A DNA stretch of 64,000 nucleotides from Chlorogloea sp. CCALA 695 (lineage in GTDB: Bacteria; Cyanobacteriota; Cyanobacteriia; Cyanobacteriales; Chroococcidiopsidaceae): assembly GCF_003003885.1 (NCBI RefSeq), contig NZ_PVWN01000019.1, positions 1 through 64,000 of the forward strand. The letters are read 5' to 3'. This document shows, one piece after another, positions 20,016 through 28,670 of this stretch (position 1 is the stretch's first letter; every line of letters starts with the position of its first letter). The notes beneath the pieces were generated by a model. The model was given only the letters and a program-made list of their open reading frames with translations, did not search any database and was not told where the DNA came from. Both the position numbers and the translations under genes were made by a program.

Positions 20016-20060
20016 AGATTGATGCACTATTTAGCACCAGCCTTTTTCTTAGGCTGCTTA

Positions 20061-20432
20061 CTAATCAAGATCGCACGTTAAAGGACAAGCGGCATAAACC
20101 GAACTATGTGCATTATCTACCTCACCATGCAGCCAGCTTAACCAGGTTACTTCTGTTGGGTGAATACCCTTAAAAGTTAATATACTAGCACCAGCAATTA
20201 CTGCAAACACATTCAACCCAATTAAGCTACCAGCAACCAACAAAACCGCACTAATTGGCATTACTGACTGGAGAATAACTGACAGCAAAGCACCTACTGT
20301 AGCCATCAAAACAACCAATGGAAAACCTACCACTAGTAGGCATACCGCTAAGGTAAAAGTCCACATTAAGAAGCTTTTAACCATGAACAAGGAATTATTC
20401 TTTTTTAGACTGGAGCTTTGAGCTAGAGCCAT
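20061..20432 (-). CDS. Small membrane protein of unknown function
   Basis: 123 residues; I do not recognise the family. A short polar N-terminus is followed by two long hydrophobic stretches (about 17-50 and 53-88), then a soluble tail with HPTEVTWLSWLHGEVDNAH and a closing CPLTCDLD with two Cys. A GG-containing purine stretch precedes the ATG and a clean terminator follows, which supports a real gene. It lies between the MshEN-motif gene and pilT (which is divergent), so a link to envelope or pilus function is possible but only positional. Confidence 0.65.
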   Translation of the reverse strand: MALAQSSSLKKNNSLFMVKSFLMWTFTLAVCLLVVGFPLVVLMATVGALLSVILQSVMPISAVLLVAGSLIGLNVFAVIAGASILTFKGIHPTEVTWLSWLHGEVDNAHSSVYAACPLTCDLD

Positions 20433-21052
20433 GATTTACCTCCAAAGGTAATAAAAATTTTAAATTGAGTAATATTGCTGTCGCCAAGAAAATTTCTTGA
20501 CTGTCATTGTTAAGTACAAGTATATGTACAGCACTGCGAAGTATGATCGATTAGTTATTAAAATTTACAATTAATTATCTAAGATTTATGAAAGCAAAGT
20601 TTCAATAAAGTTGTCTTTAATACTTTTTATCTATAGTTACCAGAGCCAAAAGCCTCTCTAATTATCCGTTACAACTTTTTTGTTCAGGCAATGCTAGTTT
20701 ATATTTACTACCTTTCCATTTAGATTAAATATTTTTTAACAAGTAACTTAATATTTCTTAAAAACAATGATTTATTTTCTCATAATCTACCCAAAGATAG
20801 AGAGTTAATCCTAGCACAGAGGTTTCAGCGACACTAATAAATAATAAAAAGTAATCGCCTGATATTTTGGGCAACTTATTGGGAAGACTATATAAGATGC
20901 AATCGAGTCTATTGATGGCTTTTTGTACAGGGTGAAATCTGGCTTAAACAAAATAAAGCTCACAGGTTTAGCGCCCAAGCATCGTCGATTACTCAAGTTG
21001 CCTCTTTTATATTGACATTCATTAAATTACGCCTAAAAACAGTTGTAGATAC
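20433..21052. other. Intergenic region without a gene (620 bp)
   Basis: Long AT-rich divergent spacer between the small membrane protein and pilT. It contains an interrupted palindrome GTACAAGTATATGTAC near 20514-20529 that could be a regulator site for either gene. A TTGACA at 21013-21018 lies 35 bp before the pilT start codon without an obvious -10 box. A 61-codon minus-strand frame (20811-20996) has no coding character. A long 5' leader or a small RNA cannot be excluded. Confidence 0.4.
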
Positions 21053-22468
21053 ATGACAGAACCACAAAGTCCATTAAATTCAACTCCTTCTAATTCCCGT
21101 CTACCACTACCACCACCACCACCACCAAGACAAAATGTTGCTAACAATGCTAATGCTGGTACGCAAAGATCGCCATCATCTGCCCTAGATAGTACGAATG
21201 CTCAGATTAATGCTCATCAGTCAGCACCTTTACCACCTACTTCTGCTCATCAACCAGCACCTTTACCACCTACTTCTGCTCATCAACCAGCACCTTTACC
21301 ACCTACTTCTGCTCATCAACCAGCGCCTTTACCACCTACTTCTGCTCATCAACCAGGGTCTTTGCCCAAAGCTCAAGCAGCGCGTCCTAGCTTTGGTAAA
21401 GACGTACAACCAACTTTAGAGAAATTAGTCCTAGAAGCATACGAACAGGGAGCTTCGGACTTGCACCTAGGCGTTGGAGAAGTACCTCGTTTCCGCGAAA
21501 GGGGTCAAATAACTATTTGTCAGTATCCACAAACCGATGAGGCTACCTTTTTTAGTTGGATAGGAGAAATTCTGACCGTAGAACAAATTGAGAGATTTCG
21601 TGAGGATATGGAGTACGACGGTGCTACCCAGTACGAGGGATTGGTGCGCGTGCGGATTAACATCTTTGTATCGCTAAATGGGCCAGCTATGGTCATGCGA
21701 TTAATTCCCTTAAAAATCCTCTCAATGGATCAACTAGGTTTACCGCCAGTTTTCCGGGATTTGTGTCACTACCATAAAGGCTTGATTTTAGTAACTGGGC
21801 CAACGGGTTCTGGGAAGTCTACAACAATGGCAGCAATGATTGACTATATCAATAAAGAAATGCCTAAACACATTATCTCAATTGAAGATCCGGTAGAATT
21901 TGTGCATAAAAGTCAAAAATCGTTAATCAAGCAAAGAGAAGTAGGCATTCATACTAAACAATTTGATAGCGCCCTAAAGGCTTCTTTACGCGAAGATCCT
22001 GATATTATTCTCATTGGAGAAATGCGCGATCGCGAAACTGTAAATACAGCCATCAAAGCCGCCCAGACAGGACACTTAGTTTTTGGTACTCTGCACACTA
22101 ACGGCGCTGTTAAAACTATTGAGCGGATTTTGAACCTTTACAACCCCGACGAACAAGCACCGATGCGAATTCAAGTCGGCGAGTCTTTAGTTGCTGTAAT
22201 CTCTCAAAGCTTGGTGAGAACTACCGATCGCAAACGAGCGGCAATCCATGAAATTATGATTAATAGCGATGCAATTAAAGACTATATTTTGCGTAACGAA
22301 GTAGAAGAAGTAGAATCTATTATTCCTCGATGCAACTTTGAAGGAATGTGTACTATGAACCAGTCAATATACAGACTCTACGAAGAAGGCAGAATTACCG
22401 AAGAAACCGCTTTAGAAGCATCACCTAAGCCTAATGAGATGGCGCAAATTCTCCGAGGTAGAGCTTAA
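21053..22468 (+). CDS. pilT: PilT-type pilus retraction ATPase with repeat-rich N-terminus
   Basis: 471 residues, about 100 more than typical PilT. The extra N-terminal 110 residues are Pro/Ala/Ser-rich with a PPPPPP run and tandem 11-residue repeats (AHQPAPLPPTS). The conserved part starts near residue 117 (TLEKLVLEAYEQGASDLHL). Walker A is GPTGSGKST near 249; the Asp box and Walker B read EDPVEFVHK and DPDIILIGEMRD; the His box is GHLVFGTLHTNGA. The C-terminal AIRNLIRE motif of classical PilT reads AIKDYILRNE here, so it may be a PilT2-like paralogue. PilT depolymerises type IV pili for twitching, phototaxis and DNA uptake. It is followed by the 6S RNA candidate. Confidence 0.88.
   Translation: MTEPQSPLNSTPSNSRLPLPPPPPPRQNVANNANAGTQRSPSSALDSTNAQINAHQSAPLPPTSAHQPAPLPPTSAHQPAPLPPTSAHQPAPLPPTSAHQPGSLPKAQAARPSFGKDVQPTLEKLVLEAYEQGASDLHLGVGEVPRFRERGQITICQYPQTDEATFFSWIGEILTVEQIERFREDMEYDGATQYEGLVRVRINIFVSLNGPAMVMRLIPLKILSMDQLGLPPVFRDLCHYHKGLILVTGPTGSGKSTTMAAMIDYINKEMPKHIISIEDPVEFVHKSQKSLIKQREVGIHTKQFDSALKASLREDPDIILIGEMRDRETVNTAIKAAQTGHLVFGTLHTNGAVKTIERILNLYNPDEQAPMRIQVGESLVAVISQSLVRTTDRKRAAIHEIMINSDAIKDYILRNEVEEVESIIPRCNFEGMCTMNQSIYRLYEEGRITEETALEASPKPNEMAQILRGRA
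21212..21366. repeat. 33-bp tandem repeats inside pilT (4 full, 1 partial)
   Basis: Four consecutive 33-bp units (21212-21244, 21245-21277, 21278-21310, 21311-21343) and a diverged partial fifth. Units 2 and 3 are identical, unit 4 differs by one base and unit 1 by two. They encode AHQ(P/S)APLPPTS. Near identity at DNA level suggests copy number can change by slippage without breaking the frame. Confidence 0.95.
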
Positions 22469-22540
22469 ATTATTTGGCTCGATACTTGGGCTTTTTTAGA
22501 GATACCAAGGTTGTTGCTAGGCTGGAAAACTAATTGCTAT

Positions 22541-22546
22541 TATAAT
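22541..22546 (+). promoter_or_regulatory. Probable -10 box of the 6S RNA candidate
   Basis: Consensus TATAAT placed 6 bases before the inferred RNA 5' end at about 22553. No good -35 hexamer is visible at the usual distance. Confidence 0.55.
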
Positions 22547-22552
22547 GAGTAA

Positions 22553-22738
22553 GGTTGTGCTGCGACGTTGGTGACTGCCAATAATGTTTTTGATCTATGT
22601 TTTGTCCGATAAGGGAATCAAAACGTTTTGGCAGCAGTAAACCGGGCTTGTACCCGGAAACTTCAAGCTAAACGCCCCGATGCCCACCTGGTTTTACCAG
22701 GTCTAAAACTGAGGTAAGACGGCGTTGCGGTCAACTTT
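22553..22738 (+). ncRNA. ssrS: Probable 6S RNA
   Basis: About 186 bases of structured, non-coding sequence between pilT and rodA. The two ends pair imperfectly (GGTTGTGCTGCGACG with GGCGTTGCGGTCAAC). The middle folds into a long stem, CTGCCAA...GTTTTTGAT with ATCAAAAC...TTGGCAG, and the 3' side holds a small CCGGG/CCCGG hairpin and a CACCTGG/CCAGGT hairpin. Size, overall rod shape with an open central region and position behind a TATAAT fit 6S RNA, which binds RNA polymerase holoenzyme and tunes sigma use. The name is an inference from shape and length; a different cyanobacterial small RNA is possible. Confidence 0.6.
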
Positions 22739-22884
22739 CTAATTAATACCACCCAATGTAGAATCTGTTTTTAGTAGCAGCAATCAGCACAGAGCTAATT
22801 TATGCTCTGTTTTGTCATGTAATTACGGGAAAATCAGAGTAGTGATATAAAAATTAAAACTACTACCATTGACCTACTCGCCAA

Positions 22885-24144
22885 ATGCTACTGCGAAGTT
22901 TATCATTTAAAATCCGTCCCTACCTATTCGCACCCTGGAAGCAAATAGATTTATGGCTGCTGGGCTTATGCGTGAGTGTAACGCTGTTTGGCGGCTTGAT
23001 GATTCGCAGTGCCGAATTAAACCAAGGACTTACCGACTGGTGGCAGCATTGGCTTGTAGGCGGCGTAGGTTTGGCGATCGCGATGCTGATTGCTCGGTGG
23101 CGTTACGAAAACTTGCTACAGTTGCATTGGTTAATTTATGGCATTACCAATATCAGCTTAATAGCAGTAATGATCATTGGGACTACAGCTAAAGGAGCGC
23201 AACGCTGGATTACCGTAGGTGGCTTTAATCTCCAACCCTCAGAATTTGCCAAAGTTGGAGTTATTATTACTTTGGCGGCGATTCTACATACCAAAACTGC
23301 CTCGACGATTCCAGCTTTTTTAAAGGCTTTAGCAATTACGACTGTACCTTGGGCTTTAGTATTTTTGCAGCCAGATTTAGGTACTTCGCTAGTGTTTGGG
23401 GCGATTACTTTGGGGATGCTTTACTGGGGAAATGCTAATCCAGGTTGGCTAATCTTGCTAGTTTCGCCCCTTGTTTCGGTAATTTTATTTAATGTCTATT
23501 TACCTAGCTGGATAATTTGGACGATCGCCATGTCGATAATTGCTTTAGCTACCCTACCTTGGAAATGGATGGGAGCAGTAAGCACTGTGGCAATTAACCT
23601 TGTAGCCGGAGAATTGGGTAGTTTGCTGTGGGGAATATTAAAAGATTATCAAAAAGACCGGATTATTTTATTTCTCAATCCCGAAAAAGATCCCCTAGGT
23701 GGCGGCTATCATTTAATTCAATCGCGGATTGCGATCGGTGCGGGGGAAAAGTGGGGACAAGGATTAAATAACGGTACTCAAACTCAGCTTAATTTTATCC
23801 CAGAGCAGCATACAGACTTTATTTTCTCAGCAATTGGGGAAGAATTAGGCTTTGTTGGCTGCTTGATGGTGTTATTGGCTTTTTGGCTAATTTGCTGGCG
23901 TTTGCTCCATATTGCCCAAACTGCTAAAGATAATTTTGGCTCGTTACTAGCTATTGGAGTGTTGTCAATGCTGGTATTTCAGGTAATTGTCAATATTAGT
24001 ATGACTATCGGTTTAGCTCCGGTAACGGGCATCCCTTTACCTTGGATTAGCTACGGGCGATCGGCAATGCTTACTAATTTTATTGCGATTGGGATAGTAG
24101 AATCTGTAGCAAATTATCGTCAACGGGCTATGAAATATTACTAA
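22885..24144 (+). CDS. rodA: RodA/FtsW-family peptidoglycan glycosyltransferase
   Basis: 419 residues with about ten membrane segments. SEDS family: RodA polymerises lipid II glycan strands for elongation. Signatures: KGAQRWITVGGFNLQPSEFAKVG (near residue 108), QPDLGTSLVFG, and the C-terminal GLAPVTGIPLPWISYGRSAML. The inserted segment before FLNPEKDPLGGGYHLIQSRIAIGAG is somewhat longer than in E. coli RodA but normal for cyanobacteria. RodA rather than FtsW is chosen from the WITVGGFNLQPSE region. Single gene behind the ncRNA. Confidence 0.9.
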   Translation: MLLRSLSFKIRPYLFAPWKQIDLWLLGLCVSVTLFGGLMIRSAELNQGLTDWWQHWLVGGVGLAIAMLIARWRYENLLQLHWLIYGITNISLIAVMIIGTTAKGAQRWITVGGFNLQPSEFAKVGVIITLAAILHTKTASTIPAFLKALAITTVPWALVFLQPDLGTSLVFGAITLGMLYWGNANPGWLILLVSPLVSVILFNVYLPSWIIWTIAMSIIALATLPWKWMGAVSTVAINLVAGELGSLLWGILKDYQKDRIILFLNPEKDPLGGGYHLIQSRIAIGAGEKWGQGLNNGTQTQLNFIPEQHTDFIFSAIGEELGFVGCLMVLLAFWLICWRLLHIAQTAKDNFGSLLAIGVLSMLVFQVIVNISMTIGLAPVTGIPLPWISYGRSAMLTNFIAIGIVESVANYRQRAMKYY

Positions 24145-24269
24145 ATATTTCATTTAGTTTTGAAGTTTTACTGATGACTGCCTTCTTTAAAAAGATGTGT
24201 TGCCATAGTTAGTCTTCCAGCCCAAGGCAAAGTAAGGTAATTTTAAAAAAGCAACTCGTAATAAAAACT

Positions 24270-24467
24270 ATGATATTTCCTGGCTCAGTAGTGCGCGTGA
24301 CTAATACTAACGATACTTACTATGGTGTCACAGGCTTAGTTCAAAGAGTAACCGACGGCAAAGCGGCGGTATTATTTGAAGGGGGTAACTGGGATAAAAT
24401 AGTTACTTTTAAATTGACCGAACTAACTCCAGTAGAAGTAACCGCCGGACGCAAAAAAGCAAAATAG
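24270..24467 (+). CDS. ndhS: NDH-1 subunit S, ferredoxin-docking SH3-like protein
   Basis: 65 residues with the NdhS signature: [47 protein letters not shown]. NdhS is a peripheral subunit on the stromal/cytoplasmic arm of the photosynthetic NDH-1 complex and forms the ferredoxin-binding site for cyclic electron flow. The basic tail (AGRKKAK) is typical. It is 7 bp upstream of a HAS-barrel gene and very likely co-transcribed with it. Confidence 0.9.
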   Translation: MIFPGSVVRVTNTNDTYYGVTGLVQRVTDGKAAVLFEGGNWDKIVTFKLTELTPVEVTAGRKKAK

Positions 24468-24474
24468 TTAGTTT

Positions 24475-25128
24475 ATGCGCCTTCCTTTGCCACAATTTGC
24501 TATAAGCGATCGCCCAACTCACCATATTGCGGAGGCGATCGAAACTTCTACTACCGAGTTTTTGGCTCAGTGTCTCGATCCTGACGATCTGAGCTTCCCT
24601 GTTATGCCGCCTTTTGGTAGTTGGGTAAAGTCTTTAGATGAAGAATCGGGCAATACAATCTACGCGGTGGTTTATCACGCTACTACAATGCCTATAGATT
24701 CCATTCATCGGGCTAGGGCTTTAGGTTTATCTTTGCAAGACTTGCGCGAACAACAACCCCAAATATTCGCCATGCTCAAAACTGAGTTTCGCGCCGCAAT
24801 TGTGGGATTTAAGCAACAGCAAAATAACAGAGGAACTGGCCAAATACATCAATATTTGCCCCCGCGTCCGCCCCAAATACATCAAGCTGTTAATCAGTGC
24901 GAACCTCAAGAAATTGTCGAATTTAGCGAACAGTTAGATTTTTTGCGGACGCTATTGCAAGTAAGTAATGCCCCCGTTGACGCTTTAACGGCGGCGGCGA
25001 TTCGAGAGATTTATCAATTGCGCTTAGGCGATCGCCCTTGGCTAGTCAAAGCTGGACGCACTCTTAGCGTACTGCTTAAAGATGACTACGATCGCTTAAA
25101 AATTATCTTGAGTCAAATCCACCCCTAG
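24475..25128 (+). CDS. HAS-barrel domain protein next to ndhS
   Basis: 217 residues, no membrane segment. The N-terminal part (about 1-95: ISDRPTHHIAEAIETSTTEFLAQC and FGSWVKSLDEESGNTIYAVVYHATT) fits a HAS-barrel, the small beta-barrel first seen at the N-terminus of HerA-type ATPases, but no ATPase follows. The C-terminal half is helical with a short Gln/Pro-rich linker. The family is widespread in cyanobacteria and its function is not known. Its 7-bp spacing from ndhS suggests a link to NDH-1 assembly or just a shared transcript. The TAG stop lies in the loop of the terminator. Confidence 0.7.
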   Translation: MRLPLPQFAISDRPTHHIAEAIETSTTEFLAQCLDPDDLSFPVMPPFGSWVKSLDEESGNTIYAVVYHATTMPIDSIHRARALGLSLQDLREQQPQIFAMLKTEFRAAIVGFKQQQNNRGTGQIHQYLPPRPPQIHQAVNQCEPQEIVEFSEQLDFLRTLLQVSNAPVDALTAAAIREIYQLRLGDRPWLVKAGRTLSVLLKDDYDRLKIILSQIHP

Positions 25129-25141
25129 AGGGGTAGTTTTT
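25121..25141 (+). terminator. Intrinsic terminator overlapping a stop codon
   Basis: ACCCC-TAGA-GGGGT followed by AG and a T-run. The TAG in the loop is the stop codon of the HAS-barrel gene. Confidence 0.8.
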
Positions 25142-25252
25142 ATCGCTTGACTATAGTATTTTTATGGCTTTAGTTGCTGACAACAAAATCGTGCCGGGAT
25201 AAAAATTATTGGCTTGATCTAACTATTAACGAGGCGATCGCACGAGCTATTT

Positions 25253-27376
25253 ATGCAGTCTTTACAATTTATAGCCCAAGAATCAGCAAGGCAGGTTCTC
25301 AGTAACGAGCCGATTGTGCCTTTTGCAATTTTGCTAGTCGTTATTTTAGTTGTGCCAATTGCCAGCGAAAAGCTGCGACTACCCGGATTGGTGGGATTAT
25401 TAGCGGCGGGTGTAGCTCTTGGTAGTAATGGCTTAAATGTACTGCAAAATGACGCGCCAACTATGGAACTGCTTTCAGACATTGGGCTTGTGTACCTAAT
25501 GTTTGTGGCAGGTTTAGAAGTTGATATGGAGCAGTTTCGGCGGACTAAAAATCGTTCGTTAGTATTTGGGACATTTACTTTTTTAGTTCCTTTAATTATG
25601 GGAACAATTGTTGGGCGCAGTTTTGATTTTGGCTGGAATTCCTCAATTTTGATTGGCTCTTTATTTGCTTCCCATACATTACTTGCTTACCCGATGATTA
25701 GCCGTTTGGGTGCGATCGCTAATGAGTCGGTAATTGTGACCATTGGCGCAACTATTTTTACAGACATTGGAGCGCTTTTAGTCCTGGCGATCTGTGTAGC
25801 TATTAATGCTGGAGATTTCACTATTTGGCGCTTGATAACTTTGGTGGGTTCGCTAATTGTTTACTCGGCGGTAGTTTTGTTTGGCTTTGACAAAGCCGGG
25901 AAAGAATTTTTCCGGCGATCGGGAGACGAAGAAGGCAATCAATTTTTATTTGTATTACTTGCCGTATTCCTCTCGGCTGTAGGCGCTCAACTGATTGGAA
26001 TTGAAAAAATTGTCGGCGCTTTCTTGGCAGGATTAGCAGTAAATGATGTCGTAGGTGGAGGGCCAGTTAAAGAAAAAGTTGTATTTGTAGGCAATGTATT
26101 ATTTATTCCCATTTTCTTTGTCGATTTGGGTTTACTAATCGATATTCCTGCCTTTATCAAAAGTATTAGTACAATTTGGCTAACTTTGGCGATCGTCAGT
26201 GGTTTAATTGCTAGTAAATTTATCGCCGCATTGCTAGCAAAACTCGTTTACCGTTACAAATGGAATGAAATGCTAACAATGTGGTCGTTATCTCTGCCCC
26301 AAGTAGGAGCAACCTTAGCTGCTACTTTGGTGGGATACAAAGCCGGATTGTTAACGGAAGGGGTATTGAATAGCGTCATTGTTTTAATGCTCGTAACTGC
26401 AACCTTGGGTCCAATAATTACTAGCCGGGTAGCGGTGGGTTTAGTACCAGTCACCACACCTTTAGAGCCAACGCCCGATTACACAGGTAATATCGCCGAA
26501 CAGGGAAAGTTTACCGTAGTAGTACCTGTATACAACCCCAAAACCGAGCAGTATTTAATAGAACTGGCGGCAATACTAGCACGGCAAACTTCTGGGCGCA
26601 TCATCCCCTTAGCGATCGCCAAGTCTTCCGTACATATGAACGCGCCGCAAGTAGAAGTCGCACTCCAAAGAAGCTTGCAGCTTATCAATGATGCTGCTCA
26701 ATTGAGTCAACAATTGGGAGTAGAAGCAGAGCCTTTATTACGCATTGACGATGCGGTAGCTTCAGGAATTACTCGCGCCAGTCGCGAACAAAACGCCAGT
26801 TTAATTGTCATGGGTTGGGGAAAAAGTACCGGAATTCGCTCCCGGTTGCTGGGTAACTTAATAGATAGTGTTTTATGGGCTTCTCACTGTCCTGTTGCCG
26901 TTACGCGCTTGCTAAAATCCCCGACAGATATTAAACAAATTTTAGTACCGATAGAAAATTTGACAACTCAAGCATTGCAGCCTGTTAAATTTGCGCGGCT
27001 GCTGGCATCAGGAAACGACGCTCAGGTAACACTACTGCATATCTGCGATCGCCGCAGCAGTGCTAATAACATAGCTTGGACTCGCTCGCAACTGTCGCTA
27101 ATGGTTTCTAAATTGGGTTTAGAGGGGCAAGTAGAAATAAACATTACACCTCACGACAATATTGCAAGTGCGATCTCAACGGCGGCAAAAGAATACGATT
27201 TAGTGGTATTGCATTTTTTACAAAGGCGCACAAACACAGGAGTTTTAGCAATTAGCGATGTGAATACGCAGTTAGTTACAGCTATTACAGGTTCCATTGT
27301 CATGATTGGAGAACCTCAAAAAGTAGCTAAAGCCTTTATTTCTGGTCAAAATCCGCTTCGTAAAGCAATCGAGTAA
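25253..27376 (+). CDS. CPA2-type cation:proton antiporter with universal-stress domains
   Basis: 707 residues. The first 400 hold 11-13 membrane segments of the Na+/H+ exchanger (CPA2) family: LGLVYLMFVAGLEVDMEQFRR-like fourth helix region and the later VGAFLAGLAVNDV and IFFVDLGLLIDIP. The C-terminal 280 residues form two USP-like regions (about 425-560 with LIVMGWGKSTG, and 565-690 with KQILVPIENL). Such fusions let cytoplasmic nucleotide or stress signals gate the transporter (inference). The ion is not predictable from sequence. The upstream GAGG lies close to the ATG at 25253. Confidence 0.88.
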   Translation: MQSLQFIAQESARQVLSNEPIVPFAILLVVILVVPIASEKLRLPGLVGLLAAGVALGSNGLNVLQNDAPTMELLSDIGLVYLMFVAGLEVDMEQFRRTKNRSLVFGTFTFLVPLIMGTIVGRSFDFGWNSSILIGSLFASHTLLAYPMISRLGAIANESVIVTIGATIFTDIGALLVLAICVAINAGDFTIWRLITLVGSLIVYSAVVLFGFDKAGKEFFRRSGDEEGNQFLFVLLAVFLSAVGAQLIGIEKIVGAFLAGLAVNDVVGGGPVKEKVVFVGNVLFIPIFFVDLGLLIDIPAFIKSISTIWLTLAIVSGLIASKFIAALLAKLVYRYKWNEMLTMWSLSLPQVGATLAATLVGYKAGLLTEGVLNSVIVLMLVTATLGPIITSRVAVGLVPVTTPLEPTPDYTGNIAEQGKFTVVVPVYNPKTEQYLIELAAILARQTSGRIIPLAIAKSSVHMNAPQVEVALQRSLQLINDAAQLSQQLGVEAEPLLRIDDAVASGITRASREQNASLIVMGWGKSTGIRSRLLGNLIDSVLWASHCPVAVTRLLKSPTDIKQILVPIENLTTQALQPVKFARLLASGNDAQVTLLHICDRRSSANNIAWTRSQLSLMVSKLGLEGQVEINITPHDNIASAISTAAKEYDLVVLHFLQRRTNTGVLAISDVNTQLVTAITGSIVMIGEPQKVAKAFISGQNPLRKAIE

Positions 27377-27617
27377 AGCTTTTTTTACGAAACATTTTTT
27401 AAAATCTGTGCGTTTGTACAGAATGTCTGATAGTTTGCTAATTAACTCAAGCTAAATAACCTTGTTATTAACTTTGCGAAAAGAAATTGCATTCATGCTA
27501 TACAAGAGTTGCTTTGTAGCCATTAAAAAGTCATAGTTTGAGTAACAAAAGTGCGAAGTGCGAGCTTGTGGCTCTATCGCGCTCTATCCCATCAACAATA
27601 TATTGAAAGAGTAAGTT

Positions 27618-28571
27618 ATGAGAATTTTGGTTACGGGCGGTGCAGGGTTTATCGGTTCCCATCTGATCGATCGATTAATGAACCAAGGACACGAAGTTTT
27701 ATGCTTAGATAACTTCTACACAGGTCACAAGCGGAATATTTTGCATTGGCTAGACCATCCTTACTTTGAACTAATCCGTCATGACATTACAGAGCCAATC
27801 CGTCTTGAAGCCGACCAAGTTTATCATTTAGCCTGTCCTGCTTCCCCAGTACATTATCAATTTAACCCTGTAAAGACAGTAAAAACAAATGTCGTGGGAA
27901 CCTTAAATATGTTGGGGCTTGCCAAAAGGGTAAAAGCTAGATTTCTTTTAGCATCAACTTCTGAAGTCTACGGCGATCCCGAAGTTCATCCCCAAACCGA
28001 GGACTATCATGGCAATGTCAACCCGATTGGCATTCGGAGTTGTTATGACGAAGGTAAGCGAGTGGCGGAAACTCTAGCTTTTGACTATCACCGTCAAAAT
28101 GATGTAGACATTAGAGTAGCTCGGATTTTTAACACCTATGGGCCGAGAATGCTGGAAAACGACGGGCGAGTAGTGAGCAACTTAGTAGCCCAAGCTTTAA
28201 AGGGTATTCCCTTAACAGTGTATGGAGAAGGCTTACAAACTCGGAGCTTCTGCTACGTCAGCGATTTAGTTGAAGGGTTAATACGGCTAATGAATGGCGA
28301 TTATATTGGGCCAGTTAATTTAGGAAATCAGGATGAATACACAATTTTAGAACTAGCAACCAAAGTTCAAAACCTAATAGATCCTAGCGCCAAGCTGAAG
28401 TTTGAGCCATTGCCTCAAGACGACCCCCGCCGCCGTCGTCCAGATATCACACGGGCAAAAACCTTACTTAATTGGGAGCCAACCATTCCTTTAGATGAAG
28501 GGTTAAAGCTCACCATTGCAGATTTTCAAAGTCGCATCAGCGCCAGCACTCCCCATTCATCAGTGTCTTAG
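27618..28571 (+). CDS. UDP-glucuronate decarboxylase (UDP-xylose synthase)
   Basis: 317 residues, extended short-chain dehydrogenase. NAD-binding [10 protein letters not shown] at 7-16, [13 protein letters not shown], and the catalytic S/T-Y-K triad in [10 protein letters not shown] and [25 protein letters not shown] and the [11 protein letters not shown] region are diagnostic of UDP-xylose synthases. It converts UDP-glucuronate to UDP-xylose. The next gene makes UDP-glucuronate, so the pair supplies a two-step route from UDP-glucose to UDP-xylose for exopolysaccharide or glycan synthesis. They are 99 bp apart and probably co-transcribed. Confidence 0.93.
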   Translation: MRILVTGGAGFIGSHLIDRLMNQGHEVLCLDNFYTGHKRNILHWLDHPYFELIRHDITEPIRLEADQVYHLACPASPVHYQFNPVKTVKTNVVGTLNMLGLAKRVKARFLLASTSEVYGDPEVHPQTEDYHGNVNPIGIRSCYDEGKRVAETLAFDYHRQNDVDIRVARIFNTYGPRMLENDGRVVSNLVAQALKGIPLTVYGEGLQTRSFCYVSDLVEGLIRLMNGDYIGPVNLGNQDEYTILELATKVQNLIDPSAKLKFEPLPQDDPRRRRPDITRAKTLLNWEPTIPLDEGLKLTIADFQSRISASTPHSSVS

Positions 28572-28670
28572 CGGCAGATACTTAGTTTTTTGACGATCGA
28601 AGCGCAAGGAGTGCAAAACTGGACGTATTTATAAATAGCGTCCCAATATTTATTAAAGGATTGACAATTT

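Noticed and set aside
21198-21419. 73-codon frame rich in Leu/His inside pilT
   Set aside because: Alternate-frame reading of the 33-bp repeats.
27551-27590. Possible third copy of the 33-bp dispersed repeat
   Set aside because: Only the ends (GTGCGAAG and CTATCGC) match; the middle differs in length and sequence.
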